Below are positions 16,382 to 24,506 of a DNA stretch of 64,000 bases, piece by piece; the first letter of the stretch is position 1, and every line of letters starts with the position of its first letter. The translations under genes and the position numbers were made by a program. Origin of the DNA: Fusobacterium sp. (lineage in GTDB: Bacteria > Fusobacteriota > Fusobacteriia > Fusobacteriales > Fusobacteriaceae). Below the pieces are notes generated by a model. It saw nothing but the letters and a program-made list of their open reading frames with translations, searched no databases and was not told the origin of the DNA. The stretch is taken from contig NZ_JAWDXO010000003.1 in the NCBI RefSeq assembly GCF_032477075.1, positions 1 through 64,000 of the forward strand, written 5' to 3'.

Positions 16382-17620
16382 TTATTTATATCTTCTCATT
16401 GCTACTACAGCATTATGTCCCCCAAATCCAAGAGAACTTGACATAGCTACTTCTATAGCTCTTTCTATTGGTTTGTTTGGCACATAGTTAAGATCACAAA
16501 TTTCATCAGGATTATCATAATTTATAGTAGGTGGTACAATTCCTGTAAAAATAGTATTTGCTATTAATACAGCTTCTATTCCACCAGCTGCACCTAATCC
16601 ATGACCTGTTGCCCCTTTAGTAGAAGAAACCAAAAGGTCTTTCGCTCTTTCACCAAATACAGATTTTATTGCCATAGTTTCATTTTTATCATTTGCAGGT
16701 GTAGAAGTTCCATGAGCATTTATATAGTCAACATCATTCATATCAATATTTCCTTCACTTAATGCCATTTTAAAAGCTCTTGCAGCTCCTTCTCCACCCT
16801 CAGCTGGCGCAGTTATATGATATGCGTCACAAGTTTCTCCATATCCCACTACTTCAGCATATATCTTGGCTCCTCTTGCTTTAGCTGCCTCCAGTTCTTC
16901 AAGAATAAGAATTCCAGCTCCTTCTCCCATCACAAAACCATCTCTATCTGCTGAAAACGGTCTTGAAGCTTTTTGAGGTTCATTATTCCTAGTAGATAAA
17001 GCTTTCATATTAGCAAAAGCATTCATTGCAAATGGAGTGATTGAAGCTTCTGTTCCACCAGCTATCATTGCTTTAGCTCTTCCTGTCTTTATCATTTCAA
17101 AAGCATCCCCAACTGAATGAGTTCCCGCTGCACAAGCTGTAACTATAGATTTATTTGGTCCCTTTACTCCAAAATATATTCCTATATTTCCTGCTGCCAT
17201 ATTAGAAATCATTCCAGGTATAGTAAATGGAGATATCCTTTTTACTCCTTTTTCCAACATAGTTTGATGCTGGGCTTCAAATATTTCTATTCCTCCAATA
17301 CCTGAAGAAACAATTACACCAATATCTTCACAATTGTTTTCATTTATAACAAGTCCTGAATCTTCCAGTGCCATTTTAGTTGCAGCAATAGCAAATTGAG
17401 TATTTCTTGCCAATTTTTTGACTTCTTTTTTTTCAATTCCAAACTCTAATGGATCAAAATCTTTTACTTCAGCTGCTATTTTTACAGGCATATCTGCAGT
17501 ATCATATGACTCTATAAGTCCTACTCCAGTTTCTCCTGCTAATATTTTTTTCCAGCTTTTTTCTAAACCAGTCCCCAATGCAGTTATTAACCCTAGTCCA
17601 GTAACTACTACTCTTTTCAC
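16382..17620 (-). CDS. fabF: 3-oxoacyl-ACP synthase II FabF
   Basis: A 412-residue condensing enzyme. The Cys-His-His triad is visible as TACAAGTHS (cysteine nucleophile), NAHGTSTPAND and GATGHGLGAAGG. FabF elongates acyl-ACP with malonyl-ACP in cytoplasmic type II fatty-acid synthesis. The frame is open to 17671, but GAGGTGAGAAT in front of the GTG at 17620 and the standard KRVVVTGLG N-terminus fix the start there. It is downstream of acpP, separated by a hairpin without a T-run (17659-17685), and 9 bases before rnc. Secure. Confidence 0.96.
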   Translation of the reverse strand: MKRVVVTGLGLITALGTGLEKSWKKILAGETGVGLIESYDTADMPVKIAAEVKDFDPLEFGIEKKEVKKLARNTQFAIAATKMALEDSGLVINENNCEDIGVIVSSGIGGIEIFEAQHQTMLEKGVKRISPFTIPGMISNMAAGNIGIYFGVKGPNKSIVTACAAGTHSVGDAFEMIKTGRAKAMIAGGTEASITPFAMNAFANMKALSTRNNEPQKASRPFSADRDGFVMGEGAGILILEELEAAKARGAKIYAEVVGYGETCDAYHITAPAEGGEGAARAFKMALSEGNIDMNDVDYINAHGTSTPANDKNETMAIKSVFGERAKDLLVSSTKGATGHGLGAAGGIEAVLIANTIFTGIVPPTINYDNPDEICDLNYVPNKPIERAIEVAMSSSLGFGGHNAVVAMRRYK

Positions 17621-17658
17621 ATTCTCACCTCTATTTTTATAATTATAGCATATATAAG

Positions 17659-17685
17659 GAACGGGGTACATTCATACCCCGTTTC
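17659..17685 (-). promoter_or_regulatory. Hairpin between acpP and fabF
   Basis: GAACGGGGTA (17659-17668) pairs with TACCCCGTTTC (17675-17685), a GC-rich stem for this genome, with a 6-nt loop. The minus strand continues CCTTATATATG, with no real T-run. It may be a weak terminator or a 3'-end stabiliser that lets acpP, needed in great excess, accumulate above fabF. Confidence 0.55.
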
Positions 17686-17703
17686 TTAATATATTAGATT
17701 TTT

Positions 17704-17928
17704 TTATTTTTTTGATTCAATGTAATCTATAACATCTTGTACAGTTTTAATTTTTTCAGCATCTGTATCAGGAATTTCTACATCAAATTCTTCTTCAAAA
17801 GCCATTATTAATTCAACTGTATCTAGCGAATCTGCTCCTAAATCTTCTACAAAATTAGCCTCTGGAGTTACTTGTTCAGCGTCAACCCCTAATTGTTCTA
17901 CTACAATTTCTCTTATTTTATCTAACAT
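17704..17928 (-). CDS. acpP: Acyl carrier protein
   Basis: A 74-residue acidic helical protein, normal ACP size. The phosphopantetheine attachment site is Ser34 in GADSLDTVEL. It carries growing acyl chains for fatty-acid synthesis; the arm comes from coenzyme A, whose synthesis gene coaD lies in the same block. The ATG follows AAGGAGGAAAAAA. It sits between fabD and fabF in the classic fab cluster order. Secure. Confidence 0.98.
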   Translation of the reverse strand: MLDKIREIVVEQLGVDAEQVTPEANFVEDLGADSLDTVELIMAFEEEFDVEIPDTDAEKIKTVQDVIDYIESKK

Positions 17929-17973
17929 TTTTTTCCTCCTTAAAATTCTTTATCTATGCATTATACTTAGATT

Positions 17974-18888
17974 TTACATTAAATTTTCCAAATCTTCAAG
18001 TTTTTCTATATTTTTTATTTCCATTTCCTTGTCGATTTTCTTTACAAGTCCTGCTAATACCTTACCTGGACCTATTTCATAAATTTTTGTAACTCCCTCA
18101 GATTTTAATTTTTTTATAGTATCTACCCATTTAACTGGTCCAAAACTTTGAGTATATATCTCATTTTTTATGTCTTCAACACTATTTAAAATATCCCCTG
18201 TAGTATTAGCTACAAGTTTTATATCTGTCATTTGAAAAGTAAAGTTTTCTGCTTCTTCTTTAAGCTTTTCTCCAGCCTCTCTCATTAGAGATGAATGGAA
18301 AGGTCCAGATACAGCAAGTGGCATTGCTCTTCTTGCTCCAGCTTCTTTTAAAGCTGTACATGCTCTCTCTATGGCATCTTTTTGCCCTGCTATTACTGTC
18401 TGGTTTGGTTCATTAAAGTTTACAGCTTCCACTATTCCTTCAACACTTTCTAAAACTTCTTTTATCTTTTCTAAGTCGAGTCCAATGATTGCAGCCATTC
18501 CACCATTTACTTTTACAGCTGTATCATTCATAAATTTTCCTCTTGCACTTGTAAGTTTTACTGTATCTTCTGTACTTAAATACCCTGCTGCTCCAAAAGC
18601 TGCATATTCCCCAACTGAATGCCCAGCAACATAATTAGGTTTTATTCCTTTAGCTTCTAATAATTTTGTAAGTATAAGGCTCATAGAAACTATAGCTGGC
18701 TGAGTATTTTTTGTTTCTTTCAATACTTCTTCTGGTCCTTCAAACATTATCGTCTTCAGATCAAAATCTAGTTTTGAAAACAGACTGTCAAATTCTTTTC
18801 TTGCCAGTTCACTGTTCTCATAAAGTTCTTTTCCCATTCCGACATATTGTGTTCCTTGTCCTGGAAAAACAAAAGCAATTTTTGACAT
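17974..18888 (-). CDS. fabD: Malonyl-CoA:ACP transacylase FabD
   Basis: A 304-residue acyltransferase. The nucleophile elbow GHSVGE places the catalytic serine at residue 91, the N-terminal FPGQGTQYVGMG forms the oxyanion hole, and SGPFHSSLM contains the catalytic histidine near 200. It moves malonyl groups from CoA to ACP for chain elongation. It has an AAGGGGGC site before its ATG and follows fabH by about 66 bases. Secure. Confidence 0.96.
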   Translation of the reverse strand: MSKIAFVFPGQGTQYVGMGKELYENSELARKEFDSLFSKLDFDLKTIMFEGPEEVLKETKNTQPAIVSMSLILTKLLEAKGIKPNYVAGHSVGEYAAFGAAGYLSTEDTVKLTSARGKFMNDTAVKVNGGMAAIIGLDLEKIKEVLESVEGIVEAVNFNEPNQTVIAGQKDAIERACTALKEAGARRAMPLAVSGPFHSSLMREAGEKLKEEAENFTFQMTDIKLVANTTGDILNSVEDIKNEIYTQSFGPVKWVDTIKKLKSEGVTKIYEIGPGKVLAGLVKKIDKEMEIKNIEKLEDLENLM

Positions 18889-18954
18889 AAAAAGCCCCCT
18901 TATTAATTACACCTGTTTTTTTAATATATCACAGCATTTAAAATATGTCAATAA

Positions 18955-19947
18955 TTAATAAGCCCATTTCATAATAATTGATCCATAAGTAAGGCCAGCA
19001 CCAAATCCTGTAAGAGCAATTAAATCCCCTTTCTCAAGAATTCCTTTTTCAAGCGCTTCCCCTAAGGCAATTCCTACAGAAGCAGCAGAAGTATTTCCGT
19101 ATCTTTGAATATTCATATAAAATTTATCCATAGGAACATGGATTCTTTTAGCAGCTGATTCTATTATCCTTATGTTAGCCTGATGTGGAAATATCATTTT
19201 TAATTCTTCAGATTTGACATTTGCTATTTTTAAAGCTTTATTTGTTGCTGAAGGAAGAGCATGTACAGCAAACTTGAAAACCTCTCCTCCTTTCATTACA
19301 AGGAAATTTTCTCTATTTGCTATTGTTTCCGCATCATTAGGCTTTTTACTTCCTCCTGCTGGTATTTTAAGAATATAATCATCTTCTCCTTTTGCACCTA
19401 AATATGTAGAAAGCATTCCATATCCTTCTTCTACTTCAGATACTACTGCTGCTGCTGCACCATCTCCAAAAAGAATACAATTACTTCTATTAGTCATGTC
19501 AAGAATTCTTGAGAGAACTTCTGCACCAATAACCAAAACATTTTTATATATCCCGCTTCTTATCATTGATCCTGCTATTGTTAGAGAATATATAAATCCA
19601 CTACATGCAGCATTAACATCAAAAGATGCTACATTTCTAGCTCCCATTTTATATTGTACAAGACATGCTGTGCTTTGAACAGGGTAGTCTGGTGTAACTG
19701 TGGCTACAATTATCATGTCTATATCTTCTATAGTCATTCCTGCAACTTTCAGTGCTTTTTCAGCTGCTTTTACACAAAGATCAGAAGTTGCTTCTTCAGG
19801 AGCTGCAAATCTTCTTTCTTCTACTCCTGTCATTGTTCTTATCCACTCATCATTAGTATCTAATATTTTTTCAAAATCAAAGTTAGACATAATTCTTTCT
19901 GGAACATAATATCCCATTCCTTTGATTCCTACACTCTTAAATTCCAT
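18955..19947 (-). CDS. fabH: 3-oxoacyl-ACP synthase III FabH
   Basis: A 330-residue condensing enzyme. The triad is Cys115 (NAACSGF), His in PHQANIRII and Asn in RYGNTSAASVG. FabH starts fatty-acid synthesis by condensing an acyl-CoA primer, usually acetyl-CoA, with malonyl-ACP. It follows plsX by 8 bases, the widespread plsX-fabH-fabD arrangement that couples phospholipid and fatty-acid synthesis. Secure. Confidence 0.96.
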   Translation of the reverse strand: MEFKSVGIKGMGYYVPERIMSNFDFEKILDTNDEWIRTMTGVEERRFAAPEEATSDLCVKAAEKALKVAGMTIEDIDMIIVATVTPDYPVQSTACLVQYKMGARNVASFDVNAACSGFIYSLTIAGSMIRSGIYKNVLVIGAEVLSRILDMTNRSNCILFGDGAAAAVVSEVEEGYGMLSTYLGAKGEDDYILKIPAGGSKKPNDAETIANRENFLVMKGGEVFKFAVHALPSATNKALKIANVKSEELKMIFPHQANIRIIESAAKRIHVPMDKFYMNIQRYGNTSAASVGIALGEALEKGILEKGDLIALTGFGAGLTYGSIIMKWAY

Positions 19948-19955
19948 TCTACCTC

Positions 19956-20966
19956 CTAATTTGTTTCTTCTTTATCAATATCTATAACTTTCTTTAATTC
20001 TTCTACAAAGTTTATTTCAGCAAATCTGTTTGCAACTTTTATTGCATTTTTTATTCCATTTGAATCCGAATTCCCATGTGCTTTTATAGAAAGACCATTA
20101 AGTCCTAAAAATATTGCTCCTCCATATTCAGAAGAATCCATTTTTAATTTTATCATCTTCAAAGCAGGCCGAAGCAGAAGGGCTCCTAACATATAAATAA
20201 TGCTCTTCTTAATCTCTGCTTTTATTATATTCAGTACAAATTTTGCAATTCCTTCTGCTGTCTTTAAAACCATATTTCCAGTAAATCCATCTGTTACAAC
20301 AACATCTATTTCGCCATTCATTACTTCTGTACTTTCAACATTTCCAACAAAATTAATCATTTTATTTTCTTTTAAAAGTTCATATGCTCCTCTTGTTATT
20401 TCATTGCCTTTTCCTTCTTCTGTTCCTATATTCAAAAGTCCAACCTTAGGCTGTTTTCTTCCCAAAAGAATTTCTACATATTTAGAACCCATCATAGCAT
20501 ATTGATTAAGAAATTCAGGCTTACAATCTGCTGTAGCTCCTACATCAAGCATTAACATATGCCCTTTCTTATTAGGAAACATAGTAGCAATGGCTGGTCT
20601 TAATACTCCTCTTATTCTTTTTAATTTAAGCTGACTAGTTGTAATTAAGGCTCCTGTATTTCCTGCTGAAACAGATGCATCAGCAATTCCTTCTTTTGCA
20701 AGTTCAAGAGTTTTATTCATAGAAGAATCCTTTTTAGTTTTTACTGCAGTTACAGGATCATCAGTCATTTCTATTACTTCTCTTGTATCTACTATTTCTA
20801 TTCTCTCTTTAGAATATTTATATTTAGAAAGTTCAGCTTCAATTACCTCTTTTTTTCCAACTAATATAAGCTGTAATTCTTCTATTTCACTCAAAGCGGC
20901 TATTGCTCCCTTGATTGTTTCTACTGGAGCATTATCTCCACCCATAGCATCTAAAGCTATTCTCAT
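19956..20966 (-). CDS. plsX: Phosphate acyltransferase PlsX
   Basis: About 336 residues beginning MRIALDAMGGDNAP, the PlsX hallmark. The frame is open to 20993, but GGGAGGAAAGA before the ATG at 20966 gives the true start. PlsX converts acyl-ACP to acyl phosphate, the donor used by PlsY to start membrane phospholipid synthesis; it is a peripheral inner-membrane protein. A terminator at 21076-21100 separates it from rpmF, so the plsX-fab run probably has its own promoter in the intervening 110 bases, although I could not find a consensus one. Secure. Confidence 0.96.
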   Translation of the reverse strand: MRIALDAMGGDNAPVETIKGAIAALSEIEELQLILVGKKEVIEAELSKYKYSKERIEIVDTREVIEMTDDPVTAVKTKKDSSMNKTLELAKEGIADASVSAGNTGALITTSQLKLKRIRGVLRPAIATMFPNKKGHMLMLDVGATADCKPEFLNQYAMMGSKYVEILLGRKQPKVGLLNIGTEEGKGNEITRGAYELLKENKMINFVGNVESTEVMNGEIDVVVTDGFTGNMVLKTAEGIAKFVLNIIKAEIKKSIIYMLGALLLRPALKMIKLKMDSSEYGGAIFLGLNGLSIKAHGNSDSNGIKNAIKVANRFAEINFVEELKKVIDIDKEETN

Positions 20967-21075
20967 TCTTTCCTCCCTAAAATAAAAAAACATTTTCTCA
21001 TATATTATACATTACTTTTTCGAAATAGAAAACTAGATATTTCAATAATTTTAAAAAAATATGCACATATAAAAA

Positions 21076-21100
21076 AAGACAAGATTATGTTTCTTGTCTT
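21076..21100 (-). terminator. Terminator of the yceD-rpmF unit
   Basis: AAGACAAGA (21076-21084) and TCTTGTCTT (21092-21100) form a 9-bp stem extended by A/T pairs, with T-runs on both sides. It lies about 30 bases past rpmF on the minus strand and splits the usual yceD-rpmF-plsX run into two transcripts. Confidence 0.9.
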
Positions 21101-21128
21101 TTTTTATTTAATTTGCATCTTACGTTGA

Positions 21129-21311
21129 TTACTCAGCGTCTCCAGCTAAAACTTTTTTACCATTATAATCTCCACAGCTTAAACAAACTCTGTGAGGTCT
21201 TTTTGGTGATCCACAAACTTCGCAAGTTGCTAATCCAGTTCCAGTTAAAGCATGATGAGATCTTCTCATGTTCTTTTTAGCCTTAGATGTCTTTTTCTTA
21301 GGTACTGCCAT
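21129..21311 (-). CDS. rpmF: 50S ribosomal protein L32
   Basis: A 60-residue basic protein starting MAVPKKKTSKAKKNMRRSH, the L32 N-terminus. It carries a zinc-ribbon with four cysteines (CEVCGSPKRPHRVCLSC), the C+ form of L32. It is part of the large ribosomal subunit near the peptidyl transferase exit. Its place right after yceD is the conserved bacterial order. Secure. Confidence 0.98.
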   Translation of the reverse strand: MAVPKKKTSKAKKNMRRSHHALTGTGLATCEVCGSPKRPHRVCLSCGDYNGKKVLAGDAE

Positions 21312-21347
21312 CTTAGTTTCCCTCCTACTACACTCATATTTAAAAAA

Positions 21348-21842
21348 TTAATTTTTTATTTGTAATAATTGCTGCCACCTTGAATCTATCCCATTATCAC
21401 TATACTTTTCTATTTCAGAATTGTCTTCGCATTCAGGATCACATTGTGGGTATGGGGGCAGATCAAGTATTATATACTCTCTTATTAGTTCTAATAGATC
21501 TATTTCTCCATCTATGATTTCATCATAAATTTCATTACTATCTATTTCACATTCTACTTTCAGATTTTTCATATATTGTCTATATGCTGCCTCATCCAGA
21601 AAACTACCTGTAAATTCTCCAATTAAATCTATTTCAATTTTTTTTAAGCATCTTACACATTGAACAACAGCTTTTGTAAAATATTTTCCACTTACTTCTA
21701 TTTTTCCATTGTTATCAGAAATTGCGCTTCCAACTATATGTATTTTATCTGAAAGTTCAATATCACCAATATTTTCTGCATAAAAATCAAATTTTATAGT
21801 ATTGTTAAGAATGCCGCTAAAATCTTTAACTCTTAATTTCAA
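21348..21842 (-). CDS. yceD: YceD family protein (DUF177)
   Basis: About 164 residues with the DUF177/YceD pattern: a CVRCL motif in the middle (paired with an N-terminal strand region), an acidic stretch IDGEIDLLELIREYIILDLPP, cut here to IDLLELIREYIILDLP, and a CxxxC-like C-terminal segment (PQCDPEC). The frame is open to 21914, but GGAGGGGG before the TTG at 21842 and the usual MKLRVKDFSG N-terminus indicate a TTG start there. YceD is linked with 23S rRNA accumulation in E. coli and plants and nearly always sits before rpmF, as here. Confidence 0.85.
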   Translation of the reverse strand: MKLRVKDFSGILNNTIKFDFYAENIGDIELSDKIHIVGSAISDNNGKIEVSGKYFTKAVVQCVRCLKKIEIDLIGEFTGSFLDEAAYRQYMKNLKVECEIDSNEIYDEIIDGEIDLLELIREYIILDLPPYPQCDPECEDNSEIEKYSDNGIDSRWQQLLQIKN

Positions 21843-21926
21843 GACAACCCCCTCCAATCTATACCTAGATATTTTACTAATTTTTTTAAACCTTGTCAAG
21901 TAAAATTTCTTCACAAAGATTTTATT

Positions 21927-23024
21927 TTAAACATTAAATAAGAATTCCATTAGGTCTCCATCTTTTACTATATATTCTTTTCCTTCTAATCTTAATACTC
22001 CAGCTTCTTGTGAACCTTTCCATCCAGAATACCTGATAAAATCGTCAAAAGAAACAACTTTAGCTCTTATAAATCCTTTTTCAAAATCAGTATGAATTTC
22101 TCCAGCTGCTTTAGGTGCTGTATCTCCTATTTTTATAGTCCAAGCTCTCACTTCTTTTACTCCAGCTGTAAAATAAGTTTGAAGCCCCAAAAGTTTAAAT
22201 CCTGCTCTTATAAGTCTATTAAGTCCTGCTTCTTCCACTCCTAAAGTCTCTAAATATTCCTGTTTTTCATCTTCAATATCCATTTCTTGAAGCTCTGCTT
22301 CCACTTTTGCAGAAACTATTACTACTTGTGAACCTACTGTTTCAGCATATTCTTTTACTTTCTCAACATATTCATTTCCAGAGGCTAAATCGTCTTCAGA
22401 TACATTTGCTGCAAATATCATAGGTTTTAAAGTAAGTAATTGATATGTTCTTAACAGTTCTATTTCTTCTGGAGTTAAAGATAATATTTTCAACAACTGA
22501 AAACTTTCAAGATGTTCCTTACATTTTAACAGCACTGGCATCAGTTCCATTGATTCTTTATTTTTGCTTGTTACTAGTTTTTTATGTTTTTCAATAGCTT
22601 TTTCTATAGTTTCCATGTCAGCAAAAATAAGCTCAGTATTTATAACTTCTATATCTCTGAGAGGATCTACTGATCCACTTACATGAATGACATTCTCATC
22701 TTCAAAACATCTTACTACTTGGCATATAGCAGCAGTTGTTCTTATATTTGAAAGAAACTTATTTCCAAGTCCTTCTCCCTTAGCTGCTCCTTTCACAAGT
22801 CCTGCAATATCTATAAATTCAACAGTTGCTTGTACTACTCTTTGTGGATTAATTATAGCAGAAAGTTGATCAAGTCTCTTATCTGGTACTGTTACCATCC
22901 CTACATTTGGTTCTATTGTACAAAAAGGATAGTTTGCTGCTTCAGCAGCTCCAGCTTTAGTTATAGCATTAAAAAGTGTAGATTTCCCTACATTTGGAAG
23001 ACCTACTATTCCTATTCCAATCAT
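21927..23024 (-). CDS. ychF: Ribosome-binding ATPase/GTPase YchF
   Basis: A 365-residue protein of normal YchF (OLA1-like) length. The P-loop GLPNVGKSTLF is at residues 8-18, switch region VEFIDIAGLVKGAAKGEG follows, and a C-terminal TGS domain ends with DGDLMEFLFNV. YchF prefers ATP, binds ribosomes and acts in translation and stress responses. It is oriented with, and 85 bases upstream of, the yceD-rpmF unit. The start is clear: AGGAGGGGC precedes the ATG. Secure. Confidence 0.95.
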   Translation of the reverse strand: MIGIGIVGLPNVGKSTLFNAITKAGAAEAANYPFCTIEPNVGMVTVPDKRLDQLSAIINPQRVVQATVEFIDIAGLVKGAAKGEGLGNKFLSNIRTTAAICQVVRCFEDENVIHVSGSVDPLRDIEVINTELIFADMETIEKAIEKHKKLVTSKNKESMELMPVLLKCKEHLESFQLLKILSLTPEEIELLRTYQLLTLKPMIFAANVSEDDLASGNEYVEKVKEYAETVGSQVVIVSAKVEAELQEMDIEDEKQEYLETLGVEEAGLNRLIRAGFKLLGLQTYFTAGVKEVRAWTIKIGDTAPKAAGEIHTDFEKGFIRAKVVSFDDFIRYSGWKGSQEAGVLRLEGKEYIVKDGDLMEFLFNV

Positions 23025-23156
23025 TAAAAAGCCCCTCCTAAAAATTTATATTACTACAAATTTTACCACATATTAGAATATTTGTAAATACTGAGAAAAT
23101 CTCTATATGAAATAATGCATTCCTTTATTTTTTATTCAATAAAAAGACTTTTTATA

Positions 23157-24089
23157 TTAGTTTATATTTTCTTTCATATACTTTTTCAAAAACTCTATAA
23201 ATTTAGTTTTATAGTCACTTTCTTCTGAATTTTTCAGTGTTATCAGTTCTATTTTTAAAAGTTCAGTTTGATTGTTTAGGGGAAATATAAATATCTCATT
23301 TTCTTTAGAGTTTTTTTCATTGTGTTCTAAAATTTTCTTAGTTATCATACCAGGACAGACTACTGCTACAAGGCCAGAAGAACATAAAGCCATCTGAGTG
23401 TCATAATCTCTTGTATAATATAATGGTTTTAAATATATATCTTCACGTTTTGAATAAAAATCTATCAAATCATTTATTCTGCTCCAACCAGGCTCTCTTG
23501 CAAAAGAAATATTTTTAAATTCAGAAAAATTTACACCTTTTTTCATTTTCACTAAATCTTTTAAATTGAAATTCTTTTTAAATAATTTAGAAGAAATTAT
23601 TATATTTATTTTTTCCATTCCAAGGAGATCAGCATTATATTTTGAACTGCTGTTTGCATTTACTCCAACAAATATATCAATATCTCCTTTGAGCATCATT
23701 TGTTCAAGCACTCGTGTTTCATGCATTACAAAGGATATTTCCACATCTGGAAATATTTCATTATATACTGGAAGAAGTTCTGGAAGTATAAGACTTATTC
23801 TTGTAGCATTCATTCCTACTATAAGTTTTTTATTATTTTTTAATCTGCTGAACTTCAATTTTACGTCTTCCTCTATTTTTTGTATTTCCATTACAGATTC
23901 ATAAAGTACTTTTCCTGCTTCTGTAAGAGAAAAATGTGGTTTTCTATTGAAAAGTAAAATTTCATAATCCTCTTCTAGCCTTTTTATATGATCACTTACA
24001 CATTGCTGTGTTACAAAACATCTTGCTGCTGCTCTGCTTACACTGAGTTCTTCAGCTACTTTTAAAAATATTTCAAAACTTGTTATCAT
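23157..24089 (-). CDS. LysR family transcriptional regulator
   Basis: A 310-residue regulator. The N-terminal winged helix-turn-helix reads LKVAEELSVSRAAARCFVTQQCVSDHIKRLEE in family style (residues about 8-40; only its outline is given). A LysR-type effector-binding domain follows (about 90-300). It is encoded after the glutamate symporter gltS in the same direction, across a 417-base gap. A 38-base module with a palindrome lies directly in front of its gene and again 235 bases upstream, which suggests autoregulation. The effector and targets are unknown; control of gltS or amino-acid catabolism is a reasonable guess from position. The ATG follows AAAGGAGGAGTAAACT. Confidence 0.9.
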   Translation of the reverse strand: MITSFEIFLKVAEELSVSRAAARCFVTQQCVSDHIKRLEEDYEILLFNRKPHFSLTEAGKVLYESVMEIQKIEEDVKLKFSRLKNNKKLIVGMNATRISLILPELLPVYNEIFPDVEISFVMHETRVLEQMMLKGDIDIFVGVNANSSSKYNADLLGMEKINIIISSKLFKKNFNLKDLVKMKKGVNFSEFKNISFAREPGWSRINDLIDFYSKREDIYLKPLYYTRDYDTQMALCSSGLVAVVCPGMITKKILEHNEKNSKENEIFIFPLNNQTELLKIELITLKNSEESDYKTKFIEFLKKYMKENIN

Positions 24090-24124
24090 AGTTTACTCCT
24101 CCTTTCCATTTTACAAAATTATAA

Positions 24125-24153
24125 ACAAGTTTATTCTTGTAAGTTATTAAATA
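24125..24153 (-). repeat. Palindromic promoter module, copy 1 (lysR promoter region)
   Basis: ACAAG-TTTATT-CTTGT is an inverted repeat, and the surrounding bases continue AAGTTATTAAATAATATATTGTT. The same module recurs at 24359-24401. On the minus strand a TATTAT-like -10 lies just upstream of the palindrome, so the palindrome would cover the transcription start of lysR, a suitable place for repression by its own product. Confidence 0.6.
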
Positions 24154-24250
24154 ATATATTGTTTTACTTTTCTTCATTTAAAATTTATAATTTTAATATA
24201 AGGATGAAATTTAAAAAAATTAAATATGGTTTTTTTCTTAAAATAATAAA

Positions 24251-24355
24251 AAAATTATCTGAATCTTCTGGATAATTTTGTCATACCCTATGAAAACTAC
24301 AGTTGTAATTGTAGTTTTCATTTCTTTTATTAATTTTAACATATTCATTTCTATT
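24251..24355 (-). ncRNA. Candidate small RNA between gltS and lysR
   Basis: Reading the minus strand from the palindrome copy at 24359-24380, the DNA holds a 10-bp hairpin (GAAAACTACA 24292-24301 with TGTAGTTTTC 24310-24319), then a 9-bp hairpin (AAAATTATC 24251-24259 with GATAATTTT 24271-24279) whose minus-strand side runs on into TTTTTTTATTATTTT, an intrinsic terminator. A TATAAT lies just upstream of the palindrome. This is the layout of a separate RNA of about 110 nt with its own promoter and terminator. No coding frame of note is present. It could instead be a leader remnant from a duplicated lysR promoter. Confidence 0.35.
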
Positions 24356-24358
24356 TGT

Positions 24359-24401
24359 CTTACAAGTTTATTCTTGTAAGTTGCTAAATTATATCTTGTT
24401 A
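24359..24401 (-). repeat. Palindromic promoter module, copy 2
   Basis: CTTACAAG-TTTATT-CTTGTAAG (24359-24380) is a perfect 8-base inverted repeat. The following bases, TTGCTAAATTATATCTTGTT, match copy 1 at most positions, giving about 38-40 bases of near-duplicate sequence. A TATAAT on the minus strand lies at 24394-24389, just upstream of the palindrome. Confidence 0.65.
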
Positions 24402-24432
24402 AAATACAATATAAATTAATATATAAAAATAA

Positions 24433-24454
24433 GGCTGATCATAAAAGACCAGCC
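24433..24454 (-). terminator. Terminator of gltS
   Basis: GGCTG.TC (24433-24440) pairs with GA.CAGCC (24447-24454) around ATAAAA, and the minus strand continues TTATTTTTATAT. It lies about 50 bases past the gltS stop and separates gltS from the lysR region. Confidence 0.85.
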
Positions 24455-24506
24455 CTTGTGAGTTAGGGTTTTCACAACAAAATATAGAAAGTTCAGCAAT
24501 AAGTTA

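Noticed and set aside
21129..24089. Frameshifted or broken housekeeping genes
   Set aside because: rpmF, yceD, ychF and lysR are full length with intact motifs; the apparent long N-terminus of yceD is explained by a TTG start.
24203..24275. 23-codon plus-strand frame (MKFKKIKYG...)
   Set aside because: The only purine stretch touches the ATG, so spacing is too short, and it runs into a hairpin/terminator.
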